NCBI GenBank assembly: GCA_020636135.1
Contig: JACJYK010000003.1
Coordinates: 372,001-436,000, forward strand
Reading direction: 5' to 3'
Source: Lewinellaceae bacterium
GTDB taxonomy: Bacteria > Bacteroidota > Bacteroidia > Chitinophagales > Saprospiraceae
Length of the DNA stretch: 64,000 nt
Positions within the stretch are counted from its first letter, which is position 1; each line of letters begins with the position of its first letter. The notes beneath the pieces are model-generated. The model did no database searches. It saw only the letters and a program-made list of their open reading frames with translations, and was not told the DNA's origin. The position numbers and the translations under genes were made by a program. Positions 43,216 through 52,034 of the stretch are shown piece by piece.

Positions 43216-44418
43216 ATGAAACGTTTAATTTTCTTCATTTTAAGCGGATTAATTGCCTGTTCGGTATTCGCACAACAGGACCTCTTCAATGAGAATCCCA
43301 TTATTTCCCCGGAGATCAATGCAGATCATTCCGTGACTTTCCGGGTAAAAGCACCTGAAGCGGAAATGGTGCAGGTTTCCGGCAGCCTCGATGGGGCCCA
43401 TGCATTTGCTCCCATTACATATGACATGGAAAAGGGAGAAGATGGTGTCTGGAGCTATACGACTTTGGTGTTGCCTTCAGAATTTTATCGGTACTTTTTT
43501 GTCATTGATGGTGCACGAACAACGGATCCCAGCAATGCTTTTGCCATTCGGGATGTAGGTAATCTTTCCAGCGTGTTCCTTCTGGGAGGCGGGCAGGCTG
43601 ACCTTTATAAAGTCCAGGATGTTCCTCACGGCACCGTGGCCTACCGGTGGTATGATTCCCCGGGTAATGACAAAATGCGAAGAATGACGGTTTATACCCC
43701 GCCGGGTTATGAAAACAATACAGAAAAATACCCTGTCCTCTATTTACTACACGGGGTAGGTGGCGACGAACTGGCCTGGACAGGTTCAGGCAGAGCTGCT
43801 GAAATTCTTGATAATCTCATTGCCCAGGGCAAAGCCAAACCCATGATCGTGGTAATGACGAATGGAAATGTTTCACAAGAGGCAGCTCCGGGTGAAGGTA
43901 GTGACGGGTTTGTAAAGCCGACCTTCATGCTCCCGCACACCATGGACGGGAAGTTTGAAGAAACGTTTATTGACGTCATGAAATTTGTGGAAGGGAATTA
44001 CCGGACCCTCAATGCCAAAGAAAGCCGGGCAATCGCAGGTTTATCCATGGGTGGTTTTCATACTGCAAACATCGCCTTGAATTATCCCAATACGTTTGAT
44101 TACATCGGCTTATTTTCTTCAGCCTTAGGGGTCAGGCCCATGAATAACACACCCTCTCCTATCTATGAAAATACGGATGAAAAATTAAAAACCCAGCTGG
44201 ATAACGGGTATCAACTGTACTGGATGGCTATCGGGAATGCAGACATGGAAATGATCCTGAATGGCAACAAGGCTTTCCGGGATAAAATGGACAGTATGGG
44301 CATGAAATACGAATACCTGGAGACTGAAGGGGGTCATACCTGGAACAACTGGCGTAATTATCTGGCGATTTTTGCACAAAAACTTTTTAAATATAAAATG
44401 CATCCGGAGATTCTATAA
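43216..44418 (+). CDS. secreted esterase with N-terminal E-set domain
   Basis: 400 residues. Seen: signal peptide (FILSGLIACSVFAQQ), an immunoglobulin-like E-set/CBM48-like domain (about 35-130: VTFRVKAPEAEMVQVSGSL), and an esterase-D-type domain with LLHGVGGDELAWT, nucleophile GLSMGG and His in GGHTWNNW. Same layout as feruloyl/acetylxylan esterases of polysaccharide users. Substrate is unknown. Cassette 1. Confidence 0.9.
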   Translation: MKRLIFFILSGLIACSVFAQQDLFNENPIISPEINADHSVTFRVKAPEAEMVQVSGSLDGAHAFAPITYDMEKGEDGVWSYTTLVLPSEFYRYFFVIDGARTTDPSNAFAIRDVGNLSSVFLLGGGQADLYKVQDVPHGTVAYRWYDSPGNDKMRRMTVYTPPGYENNTEKYPVLYLLHGVGGDELAWTGSGRAAEILDNLIAQGKAKPMIVVMTNGNVSQEAAPGEGSDGFVKPTFMLPHTMDGKFEETFIDVMKFVEGNYRTLNAKESRAIAGLSMGGFHTANIALNYPNTFDYIGLFSSALGVRPMNNTPSPIYENTDEKLKTQLDNGYQLYWMAIGNADMEMILNGNKAFRDKMDSMGMKYEYLETEGGHTWNNWRNYLAIFAQKLFKYKMHPEIL

Positions 44419-44469
44419 CAACCTTTGAGTGCATAATACTTTATCCTTAAAACACATCAAACAACAATT

Positions 44470-44865
44470 ATGGAAATCATTAAAAATGGAATACTCCCAT
44501 CGATCAAAGGACCCGGTGACTGGTTTACCGGTGATGTTCGTATTGATCCTTTGTTTCAAAAACAAGAATCGACAAAGGCAGCGGGAGCGCTGGTCACGTT
44601 TGAACCTGGTGCCCGGACAGCCTGGCATACCCATCCTGCCGGCCAGACTTTGATCGTCCAGTCGGGATTAGGCTGGGTGCAGCGGGAAGGAGGTCCTATC
44701 GAAGAGATCCGTCCCGGTGACGTGGTTTGGTTCGCTCCAAACGAAAAACACTGGCACGGAGCTTCACCTCAGAAAGCCATGAGTCATATTGCCATCCAGG
44801 AGGAAAAGGATGGAAGTGCAGTGACCTGGATGGAGAAGGTTACGGATGAGCAATACGTAAAATAA
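44470..44865 (+). CDS. cupin resembling Mn-dependent hydroxynitrile lyase
   Basis: 131 residues, cytoplasmic, one cupin barrel. Seen: H53, H55, Q59 (AWHTHPAGQ) and H94 (HWH) as metal ligands, with A40, V42, T50, H96, H106 and Q110 around them. Known, from memory: the Granulicella tundricola hydroxynitrile lyase is also 131 residues with metal ligands His53, His55, Gln59 and His94, and Ala40, Val42, Thr50, His96, His106 and Gln110 as its discussed active-site positions. The match is position-for-position. The cellular role of such enzymes is unresolved; here it stands with a reductase and an esterase. Confidence 0.85.
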   Translation: MEIIKNGILPSIKGPGDWFTGDVRIDPLFQKQESTKAAGALVTFEPGARTAWHTHPAGQTLIVQSGLGWVQREGGPIEEIRPGDVVWFAPNEKHWHGASPQKAMSHIAIQEEKDGSAVTWMEKVTDEQYVK

Positions 44866-45076
44866 CAAACGGGCAAAGCCAGAGACTGTTGCCGAGATAG
44901 ATTAACAGGTAAATTTGGGAGCGCGGTTCGCTATACGCCGTTCGCTTTTCGCTTTTCGTGGAACCAGGACTAGCTTTTCGGCACAAACTGAAATAAGGAT
45001 AAACAAAACTGCTTTACCAGCGCGCAACTACAACCATTTTAATCCTTGCCAATTTTAATTGGATTTTATCTCTAAA
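44866..45076. other. intergenic region with short CGCTTTTCG repeats
   Basis: 211 bases without a gene. Around 44930-44960 the sequence TTCGCTTTTCGCTTTTCG repeats a short unit. No promoter of the TAnnTTTG type stands out before the DUF2255 gene. Confidence 0.4.
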
Positions 45077-45484
45077 ATGAATAATACCATGCAGATCATG
45101 AATCATTCCAGCCAAAAATTCAATCCTGAAGAATTGAACCAAATGATCGAAGCGGATGACCTAAAGATTTCAGTTCTCCGGGATAACGGATTAAGCTACG
45201 GTACACCTACGTGGATTTGGGTAGTAGCTATAAACGGCGACATGTACGTACGCGCCTACAACGGTGTTCGTTCAAGCTGGTATAAAGCAGCCCAAACTCA
45301 AAAAACCGGTAGGATCTATGCCGCCGGAATGGTCAAAGAGGTGGTATTTGAAACAGACATAGCACCAGAATTGGAAGCTCTAATTGACCATGCATACAAA
45401 CAAAAATACAGCGGCAGTCCTTATTTGTCGCCCATGGTAAGTGCACGCGCCAAAGCAGCTACCGTGCGGATTTTGCCCCAATAA
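45077..45484 (+). CDS. DUF2255 family protein
   Basis: 135 residues from ATG 45077; further ATGs at 45089 and 45098, and an upstream TTG at 45059, are alternatives. Seen: LKISVLRDNGLSYGTPTWIW then VAINGDMYVRAYNGVRSSWY, the DUF2255 signature, which resembles the split-barrel nitroreductase/F420-type fold in layout (WxVxxxGxLYVR). Function unknown; a flavin- or deazaflavin-linked role is only a guess. End of cassette 1. Confidence 0.8.
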   Translation: MNNTMQIMNHSSQKFNPEELNQMIEADDLKISVLRDNGLSYGTPTWIWVVAINGDMYVRAYNGVRSSWYKAAQTQKTGRIYAAGMVKEVVFETDIAPELEALIDHAYKQKYSGSPYLSPMVSARAKAATVRILPQ

Positions 45485-45568
45485 TCTGTAAAAAGTGAAC
45501 CGACCAAATCAGCTTGCCATTTTTACGGCTAATGTCATCTTCGGGCTGAATATACCGGTTACCAAACC

Positions 45569-46474
45569 TCAATTCAAACTCCTGAATTCATTGGGCGTGA
45601 CACCTGTTTTCTGCTTAAAAAGTCGTGTGAAATGTTGCGGATATTTAAAGCCCAGATCGTAGGCGATCTCACTGATGGATTTATTCCGGTCGAAAATTAA
45701 TTTCTTAGCTACTTTGATTACTTTTAATTGGATGTATTCCTGGGCGGATACCCCCGTTTCTTTTTTGATCAGGTCCCCGAAATAGTTGGCAGATAAATGA
45801 AGTTCGTCGGCACACCAGGCTACGGAAGGAACACCCAGGCTATGCGGTTCATCCGAACTAAAATAGCGATCCAATAATTGTTCAAACCGTTCCAGTATTC
45901 CTTTATTCACGACATCCCGGGTGATGAACTGCCGGTCGTAAAAACGGGTGCAGTAATTGAGGAAGAGTTCAATATTGGATATAATTAGTCGCTTGCTGTG
46001 TTTGTCTATACCATGGGAAAGTTCGTAATGAATTTTTTCAAAGATGTCCAGGACGATCTGCCGTTCCTTCTGGGACATATGCAATGCCTCGTGCAATTCA
46101 TACGAGAAAAAAGTATAGTTATCCATGTTATTCCCCAGGTGAGTCCCCCAGAGCAAATCGGGATGAAATAGAAGTGCGTAACCGGAAGGCTTAAAATCAG
46201 CTTCGACGTTTCCAATGTTTACGACTTGTCCCGGGCCAACAAAGACCAGGGTCCCGTCCTGGTAATCGTAATTTTGCCGCCCATAGGATATGGTACACTG
46301 CTGACCTTGCTTCAGGAAAACGGCATAAAAATGATAGCGAACCGCTTCGGCGATTTCCTGTTTGGGCCAGGTACCTTCCGATACATCCAGGACACTAACC
46401 AGCGGATGGAGAGCGGATAACTTTAGCCCGGAGCAGTAATCATTGACCGTAACCAGATCTTTTATTTCGCTCAT
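45569..46474 (-). CDS. AraC-family regulator, cassette 2
   Basis: 301 residues. Seen: an N-terminal cupin-like domain (YHFYAVFLKQGQQCTISYGR) and a C-terminal AraC domain with LSANYFGDLIKKETGVSAQE and ISEIAYDLGFKYPQHFTRLF then KQKTGVTPNEFRSL. From a different branch than the regulators of cassettes 1 and 3. Divergent from the aldo/keto reductase at 46625, whose promoter lies between them. Confidence 0.92.
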   Translation of the reverse strand: MSEIKDLVTVNDYCSGLKLSALHPLVSVLDVSEGTWPKQEIAEAVRYHFYAVFLKQGQQCTISYGRQNYDYQDGTLVFVGPGQVVNIGNVEADFKPSGYALLFHPDLLWGTHLGNNMDNYTFFSYELHEALHMSQKERQIVLDIFEKIHYELSHGIDKHSKRLIISNIELFLNYCTRFYDRQFITRDVVNKGILERFEQLLDRYFSSDEPHSLGVPSVAWCADELHLSANYFGDLIKKETGVSAQEYIQLKVIKVAKKLIFDRNKSISEIAYDLGFKYPQHFTRLFKQKTGVTPNEFRSLN

Positions 46475-46596
46475 ATCGAATAACGTATACCCGAAATTAG
46501 TAATTGATCCGGTTTAAATCCTGTTGTTTTCAGGCAATCCGTAATTATGGTAGGGATATCCGTAATTGGGGTAAGTGATATCGATAAACGCCGATG

Positions 46597-46604
46597 TAAT
46601 TTTG
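46597..46604 (+). promoter_or_regulatory. -7 promoter element of cassette 2
   Basis: TAATTTTG, an exact TAnnTTTG match, 20 bases above the reductase ATG; a GTG lies 19 bases upstream in place of the -33 TTG. Confidence 0.5.
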
Positions 46605-46624
46605 GATCATTAATAAATAAAAAC

Positions 46625-47476
46625 ATGCAAACGGTAAAACTCAACAATGGGGTTGACATGCCCATCCTGGGATTTGGGGTATTCCAAATGGCGGACCAAC
46701 AGGAATGCGAACGATGTGTACTGGAAGCCATCGCAACCGGATATCGGTTGATCGATACCGCCGCATCGTATATGAATGAAACGGCAGTGGGCAATGCCAT
46801 TGCAAAGAGTGCCGTACCAAGAGAAGAGCTGTTCATTACCACCAAATGCTGGGTCCAGGATAACGGTTATGATAAAACCAAACTGGCTTTCGAAAAATCA
46901 TTGAACAAACTGCAACTCGATTATCTGGATCTCTACCTGATCCATCAACCCTATGGGGACGTACACGGATCTTGGCGAGCCATGGAAGAACTGTATAAGG
47001 CGGGGAAGATTAAAGCCATTGGTGTGAGCAATTTTCAACCGGACCGGGTCATGGATATGATCACCTTTAACGAAGTGCCTCCGGCGATCAACCAGATAGA
47101 AACGCATCCATTCAATCAGCAAATTGAAACGCAGCAGTTTTTAATCGAAAATGGGGTTCAGATCGAGTCCTGGGGGCCATTTGCCGAAGGAAGGAATATC
47201 CTTTTTCAGAATGAATTACTCCTGGCTATTGCTGCCAAATACAAAAGAAGCGTGGCGCAGGTGGTACTCCGCTGGCTCATCCAAAGGGGAATTGTAGCGA
47301 TCCCGAAATCGGTCAAAACAGAAAGGATCAAGGAAAATTTCAATGTATTCGATTTTGAGATACGTGAAGAAGACATGACGGCTATTGCAGCGCTGGACCT
47401 AAAAACCAGCAGCTTTTTTGATCACCGGGATCCCGGAATCGTGAAGTGGATGGGTAGCCGAATACTTGATTTATGA
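46625..47476 (+). CDS. aldo/keto reductase, cassette 2
   Basis: 283 residues. Seen: catalytic Asp-Tyr in YRLIDTAASYMNE, Lys in ITTKCWVQ, His in YLIHQPYG, and the NADPH-binding IPKSVKTERIKENF. Cytoplasmic. Typical of YafB/DkgA-type reductases acting on aldehydes and keto sugars. The ATG is set at 46625; an upstream extension to 46547 crosses the promoter. Overlaps the next gene by 4 bases, so they are coupled. Confidence 0.94.
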   Translation: MQTVKLNNGVDMPILGFGVFQMADQQECERCVLEAIATGYRLIDTAASYMNETAVGNAIAKSAVPREELFITTKCWVQDNGYDKTKLAFEKSLNKLQLDYLDLYLIHQPYGDVHGSWRAMEELYKAGKIKAIGVSNFQPDRVMDMITFNEVPPAINQIETHPFNQQIETQQFLIENGVQIESWGPFAEGRNILFQNELLLAIAAKYKRSVAQVVLRWLIQRGIVAIPKSVKTERIKENFNVFDFEIREEDMTAIAALDLKTSSFFDHRDPGIVKWMGSRILDL

Positions 47477-48474
47477 TTCACCCGATCATCTGGCTTTTGC
47501 ACTTCATCCCATTGCGTTGTACCAGTGACAAAACACTCATTACTGAACAGCATGATCGCACAGGAGAATCAAAAGAAGCTGGAACCATGCACAGCCATCT
47601 GACGATCGACCACTCGATACGGGATGTGGTAAATCATCCGGCTTTCAGGGGTTTTGGTGAATTATTGCTGCCCCGTGATGATAATTCCGGTTACTATAAC
47701 CGGCGGCTCCAAGAAGCCGGTAGCCTGATGCCGTATCATGGTCATGTAGACCCTGAAGTAGTTGTCGAAGCCCTGAACCATATGATCGACGAGGTGGAGC
47801 ATGGCCGGACCCTTTTTTACGATTTCTACTCCCGGGAACAAAAGCAGCAAGACTCACGTAAAAGTAATACCGGACTGTTTTTCTTCCGGGGGGATCCGGG
47901 AGCTCCTTTCGCGTTGATTTGTCCCGGAGGAGGGTTTTCTTACGTGGGTTCTCTGCATGAGGGATTTCCGTTGGCAGTGGCCATCAGTCAAAAAGGATAC
48001 AATGCTTTTGTTATTCGCTATCGCATCGGCAGTGGACAATGGGCTACCGAAGATCTCGCTGCAGCGATAGCTTATATATTCCAAAATGCTGAAGTGCTGC
48101 ACATCTCCACCAGGGATTATTCCCTGTGGGGAGTATCGGCTGGAGCCCGCATGGTAGGCAACATAGCACTGGATGGTTTGGCTCACTATGGTGGGGGCGA
48201 TTTACCCAAACCGGCAATGGCAGTCATGGCCTATACCGGCCAATCCACTTATTCACCGGACTTCCCACCGACCTTTATTACGGTGGCAGCCAACGATGGA
48301 ATTGCCAATGTCCATACTGTTGAAACTCGTGTAACACATTTAAGAAATGCCGGAGTTACTGTTGAATACCGTCGTTATGAGACCGCTGGACATGGATTTG
48401 GTTTGGGTACGGGTACCGACGCAGAAGGTTGGCTGGATCACGCGGTTCGCTTCTGGCAAAAAAATATCAAATAG
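47473..48474 (+). CDS. alpha/beta hydrolase, cassette 2
   Basis: 333 residues. Seen: an N-terminal stretch without homology, then an alpha/beta-hydrolase with oxyanion ICPGGGFSYVG, nucleophile GVSAGAR, Asp in VAANDGIAN and His in AGHGFGLG. Layout like acetylxylan-esterase / dienelactone-hydrolase-like enzymes. Start at 47473 is supported by the ATGA overlap with the reductase; M39 (47587) is an alternative. Cytoplasmic unless the short hydrophobic N-terminus acts as a signal. Confidence 0.85.
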   Translation: MIHPIIWLLHFIPLRCTSDKTLITEQHDRTGESKEAGTMHSHLTIDHSIRDVVNHPAFRGFGELLLPRDDNSGYYNRRLQEAGSLMPYHGHVDPEVVVEALNHMIDEVEHGRTLFYDFYSREQKQQDSRKSNTGLFFFRGDPGAPFALICPGGGFSYVGSLHEGFPLAVAISQKGYNAFVIRYRIGSGQWATEDLAAAIAYIFQNAEVLHISTRDYSLWGVSAGARMVGNIALDGLAHYGGGDLPKPAMAVMAYTGQSTYSPDFPPTFITVAANDGIANVHTVETRVTHLRNAGVTVEYRRYETAGHGFGLGTGTDAEGWLDHAVRFWQKNIK

Positions 48475-48486
48475 TAAAAACTGCAT

Positions 48487-50127
48487 ATGAAAAGACTCAT
48501 GATTGGCCTCGCCCTAATCGCTGTTTGGAGCTTGCAGGCCCAACAAAAGGATATCAATACCACACCGGTGGTCCATATTGCTTCCGGGGACCTGCGGGGA
48601 GTATCAGACGGGCAAGTTGAAAGCTTTAAAGGGATCCCCTTTGCGGCACCGCCGGTAGGCGAATTTCGCTGGCGTCCGCCGCAACCGGTAGCTGCCTGGG
48701 AGGGCGTGCGTGATGCCAGTGCGTTTGGACCCAACTGCGCACAGTCCGGCTGGGGATCGGCTCCGGGTACCATCCAGGAAGGCTCTTCGGAAGATTGCCT
48801 TTATCTTAATGTATGGACACCTGCCGGGTACAAAGCAGATGCCAGGATGCCTGTCATGGTTTGGATCCATGGCGGAGGTTTTACCGGAGGCTCCGGTTCA
48901 AGTCCCCAACTTGACGGAAGTCATTTTGCCCAACAGGGTGTACTACTGGTCACCATCAACTACCGGCTTGGACGCCTCGGGCATTTTGCATTTCTGGCAT
49001 TGAGTGCTGAGCATCCTGAGGAGTTTAAGGGCAGTTATGCTTACATGGATCAGATTGCTGCCCTGCAATGGGTACGCGATAACATTGCTGCCTTTGGTGG
49101 TGACCCGGGTAATGTGACTATTTTTGGCTTTTCCGCCGGTGGCGTATCGGTCCATTCCATGATGACCATTCCGGCGGCCCGGGGATTGTTTCAAAAAGCC
49201 ATTGCGGAGTCGAGCGGAGGCCGGAATGGCGTACTGACCGGCAGACCCATCAATCAAGAAAATGCTGATCCGCTTTATCCTGTTTCTGCCGAAGCGATCG
49301 GAATAAACTTTGCCAGGAAGCACGGAATCGAAGGCACCGATGCAGCCGCACTCGCCAAACTTCGTGCGCTGCCTGTGGAAGAAATTGTGGACGGTGGCCA
49401 GGAAACCGATGGGCAAGGTGGTCCAAGAACCTATTCCGGGCCTATTCTCGATGGAAAACTGGTGGTGGAAACGGCGGAAAGTGCCTACCAGGCTGGCCAC
49501 CAGGCTAAGATTCCGCTGATTATCGGAAATTGCAGTGCCGAGGTTGGTGGTGCGTTTGTTAGTATAGCCACCACGAAGGAAGAGTTATTCTCCAAGTTCG
49601 GTGATTTGGAAAAGGAGGCACAAGCAGCCTACGATCCAGACGGCAACAAGGAATTTGAAGAAGTGCAGACTTTCTTTAATACCGACTGGGTGTGGGGTGA
49701 ACCGGCACGGATGACAGCCCGGTATTTTGTCGAACGAGGAGAACCTACCTATGTATACCAGTTTGGATACATCCCGGCTGCTTTTAAACAGTGGGCACGT
49801 TATGGTGCCGGACACGGCAGTGAAGTAGGCTTTGTATTCAATAATCTGGGGGTTGGGGGATTTGGGCCTCCGCCACCGCCTCCTACCGAAGAGGAAAAAG
49901 AGGTTGCCAAAGTCATGCATGCCTATTGGGTTAACTTTGCCAAAACCGGTAACCCGAATGGAACCGGATTGCCGGAATGGCCCCTATATTCCAGCGAAAC
50001 AAATGAGATTCTGGATGTACAGCCCGATGGAAAAGCGGTCGCCAAGCCGGACCCCAGAAAAGCGCGGCTGGACGTGATTGAAAAGGCCTTTAAGATGCGG
50101 GCCCAACTGCAATCTCGGGGCATTTAG
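48487..50127 (+). CDS. secreted type-B carboxylesterase, cassette 2
   Basis: 546 residues. Seen: signal peptide (MKRLMIGLALIAVWSLQAQQ), FKGIPFAAPPVGEFRWRPPQ, EDCLYLNVWTP, oxyanion HGGGFTGG, nucleophile GFSAGGV and His in GAGHGSEVGF; a proline-rich PPPPPPTEEE insertion near residue 460. Complete and typical of the family. Paralogue of the exported carboxylesterase at 36923. Confidence 0.93.
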   Translation: MKRLMIGLALIAVWSLQAQQKDINTTPVVHIASGDLRGVSDGQVESFKGIPFAAPPVGEFRWRPPQPVAAWEGVRDASAFGPNCAQSGWGSAPGTIQEGSSEDCLYLNVWTPAGYKADARMPVMVWIHGGGFTGGSGSSPQLDGSHFAQQGVLLVTINYRLGRLGHFAFLALSAEHPEEFKGSYAYMDQIAALQWVRDNIAAFGGDPGNVTIFGFSAGGVSVHSMMTIPAARGLFQKAIAESSGGRNGVLTGRPINQENADPLYPVSAEAIGINFARKHGIEGTDAAALAKLRALPVEEIVDGGQETDGQGGPRTYSGPILDGKLVVETAESAYQAGHQAKIPLIIGNCSAEVGGAFVSIATTKEELFSKFGDLEKEAQAAYDPDGNKEFEEVQTFFNTDWVWGEPARMTARYFVERGEPTYVYQFGYIPAAFKQWARYGAGHGSEVGFVFNNLGVGGFGPPPPPPTEEEKEVAKVMHAYWVNFAKTGNPNGTGLPEWPLYSSETNEILDVQPDGKAVAKPDPRKARLDVIEKAFKMRAQLQSRGI

Positions 50128-50221
50128 ATTTCTCCGCTACGGCTCATTCTTCGCCTTCGGTCGAAATGACAATAGGACTTTGTTCAGAGGAAACGCAATT
50201 ATTAATAATCAAAAATCGAAA

Positions 50222-50686
50222 ATGATATACATGAAAAAGATCACATTAATAATCCTGTTCGGGGTCCTTGCACTGATGGATCATTCAGTAGCCCAGGGAA
50301 GTTTTTACCCCAAAGGTGAGAAAGCAGCCAATGTGCACCACACCGGAGATGTATGGTTAACCCATGTCAGCAACGCGGATGCTACCTTCGATTACAACAT
50401 TGCTTATGCTTTTTTTGCACCGGGCGCCAAACTGGACTGGCACATGCATCCCAAGGGACAGCAGCTGATCATTACGGAAGGCGAAGGATATTACCAGGAA
50501 CGGGGTAAACCAATCCAATTGGTTAAAAAAGGAGAAGTTGTCAAATGTCAACCCGGGGTGGAACACTGGCATGCGGCCACTCCGGACAGTGAATTTGCCT
50601 ATCTCGCGATGACTGGGAATGTACCTACCGTTTGGCTGGAAAAATTAACCGAAGAAGATTACCGTAGTTATAAGGGAAAGGAATAA
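50222..50686 (+). CDS. secreted cupin, cassette 2
   Basis: 154 residues from ATG 50222 (ATG 50231 possible). Seen: signal peptide (ITLIILFGVLALMDHSVAQG), single cupin with DWHMHPKGQ metal ligands and the downstream HWH. Positions matching His106 and Gln110 of the 44470 cupin are Tyr and Thr, so activity may differ. The 95-base leader between 50127 and 50222 contains a CTCCGCTACGGCTCATTC-type stretch seen in many Bacteroidota intergenic regions. Its last 160 bases are imitated by the pseudogene at 50841. Confidence 0.9.
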   Translation: MIYMKKITLIILFGVLALMDHSVAQGSFYPKGEKAANVHHTGDVWLTHVSNADATFDYNIAYAFFAPGAKLDWHMHPKGQQLIITEGEGYYQERGKPIQLVKKGEVVKCQPGVEHWHAATPDSEFAYLAMTGNVPTVWLEKLTEEDYRSYKGKE

Positions 50687-50718
50687 TACGACTCTATGTG
50701 GAGAAAATACATTCACTT

Positions 50719-50840
50719 CTAAGTAAACCTTGCACGATACTCAGTAGGAGAAAGACTCAAGGCTTTTTTCACATATCGACTGAAAAATGATTGGCTAGAA
50801 AAATTCATCGTATCAGCAATTTCGGTAAAGGTTAAGTTCT
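50719..50840 (-). pseudogene. truncated C-terminus of an AraC regulator
   Basis: Encodes only the last 39 residues of the AraC protein at 51034 (ENLTFTEIADTMNFSSQSFF and onward to the stop). No start or N-terminal part. A recent duplicate, being nearly identical to the intact gene. Confidence 0.85.
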
Positions 50841-51001
50841 AAAAAGGTGATGTGATCAAATGTCAACCGGGGGTGGAACACTAAAATACGGCCACTCTGG
50901 ATAGCTAATTTGCTTATCCTGCCATGACCGGGAATGTACCCACCGGTTGGTTGGAAAAACTGACCATCGAAGCCAACCACAGTTACAAGGGAAAGGAATG
51001 A
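50841..51001 (+). pseudogene. cupin 3' fragment with in-frame stops
   Basis: Reads KGDVIKCQPGVEH, stop, NTATLDS, stop, FAYPAMTGNVPTGWLEKL and so on to a terminal TGA. Clearly related to the C-terminus of the 50222 cupin but divergent, and its GDVIKC wording is closer to the 41761 cupin. The second His of the HWH motif is lost to a stop. Confidence 0.85.
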
Positions 51002-51033
51002 TACGACTCTATGTGGAGAAAATACATTCACTT

Positions 51034-51879
51034 CTAAGTAAACCTTGCACGATACTCAGTAGGAGAAAGACCCAAGACTTTTTTCACATATCGACTGAAA
51101 AATGATTGGCTAGAAAAATTCATCGTATCAGCAATTTCGGTAAAGGTTAAGTTCTCGTTGCGAAGTAAAAGGATAAGGTTGGTCGTGGTAAAATTCTGAA
51201 TCCATTCCGACGCATTTTTTCCACTGGTTTTCTTGCAAATTTCTGAGAGGTATTTTGGAGTGATGAATAGCTGATTTGCATAGAATTCTACTTCCCGGTG
51301 CTCCAAACAATGCAATTGTACTAATTGCATGAATCGCTGGAATAGTGACCCTTTCTCATTACTTTTAATTAGACGTTCCATTTTGTCGGCAAAAACATTC
51401 CACATTTCCATGACGAATATTTGTAGTTGCAAATTGATAATTTCAGTGCGGAACAGATGATCAGTATCCTCATATCTTCCTTTTAGAAGAAGAAAATCAT
51501 GTTTACATTTTTGAGCAACACTTTCTTCCAAACTTACAACAGGATTTTCTTTTGAAAACAAATAACCTCTGATTCCCCAGCCAATATCAGGGTTATTTTT
51601 GCTCATTAAGTCAAAAGATACCAAGAGGAAGGTAGCCCTGAAATCGGGCGTAAACATCAAATCACGGACTTCTGCATTTGGTAGAAAAAGGACTATATCA
51701 TTCTTCCTGATAGACCATTTCCTTTCGCTCATGCTAAACTGACCACCACCATCCTGGCATAGGATGTGCGTGAAATAAGTCTGCATAAAGTCAGGAGGAA
51801 TGACATCACTTCCCAGACTTTCGACTACCAATATTTCCTTTTCGTATACTTTCTTTTCCAGTAGCATTGAATCCGGCAT
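51034..51879 (-). CDS. AraC-family regulator, cassette 3
   Basis: 281 residues. Seen: an N-terminal cupin-like domain (SERKWSIRKNDIVLFLPNAE) and a C-terminal AraC domain with ITPKYLSEICKKTSGKNASE and FTEIADTMNFSSQSFFSRYV then KKVLGLSPTEYRARF. Close in architecture and wording to the cassette 1 regulator at 40810, so the two are likely paralogues. Divergent from the reductase at 52035. The terminal 39 codons are duplicated at 50719. Confidence 0.92.
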   Translation of the reverse strand: MPDSMLLEKKVYEKEILVVESLGSDVIPPDFMQTYFTHILCQDGGGQFSMSERKWSIRKNDIVLFLPNAEVRDLMFTPDFRATFLLVSFDLMSKNNPDIGWGIRGYLFSKENPVVSLEESVAQKCKHDFLLLKGRYEDTDHLFRTEIINLQLQIFVMEMWNVFADKMERLIKSNEKGSLFQRFMQLVQLHCLEHREVEFYANQLFITPKYLSEICKKTSGKNASEWIQNFTTTNLILLLRNENLTFTEIADTMNFSSQSFFSRYVKKVLGLSPTEYRARFT

Positions 51880-51983
51880 TTGTGTCTATTGTATTATGCA
51901 AAAACAGCGATAAAGTTCTTTAGGGTCCACGTGAAGGCAAAAATACAGAAATATGTGCAAGTAACACCGAAAAATATGTCGTA

Positions 51984-52011
51984 TTGCTTTGTGCCGTTCA
52001 TCTTACCTTTG
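51984..52011 (+). promoter_or_regulatory. promoter of cassette 3
   Basis: TTG at 51984-51986, a 17-base spacer and TACCTTTG (52004-52011), an exact TAnnTTTG match; 23 bases above the reductase ATG. Confidence 0.6.
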
Positions 52012-52034
52012 TTTTGTACAAAATGATTCAGGTG

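Larger units (their letters stand above)
50686..51155. repeat. 315-bp offset duplication joining cupin and AraC ends
   Basis: The 155 bases at 50686-50840 repeat almost perfectly at 51001-51155 (two differences seen by eye). The 160 bases between them match the 3' end of the cupin gene (50526-50685) with clearly more divergence, roughly one difference in five by eye. The two halves of the unit therefore differ in age. Confidence 0.85.

Noticed and set aside
44919..44960. Short CGCTTTTCG repeats as a CRISPR or operator array
   Set aside because: Only two to three immediate copies, no spacers, no cas genes.
50128..50172. CTCCGCTACGGCTCATTC-containing stretch as a mobile repeat
   Set aside because: Looks like the short interspersed sequences common in Bacteroidota, but no second copy is present in this window, so it cannot be supported.
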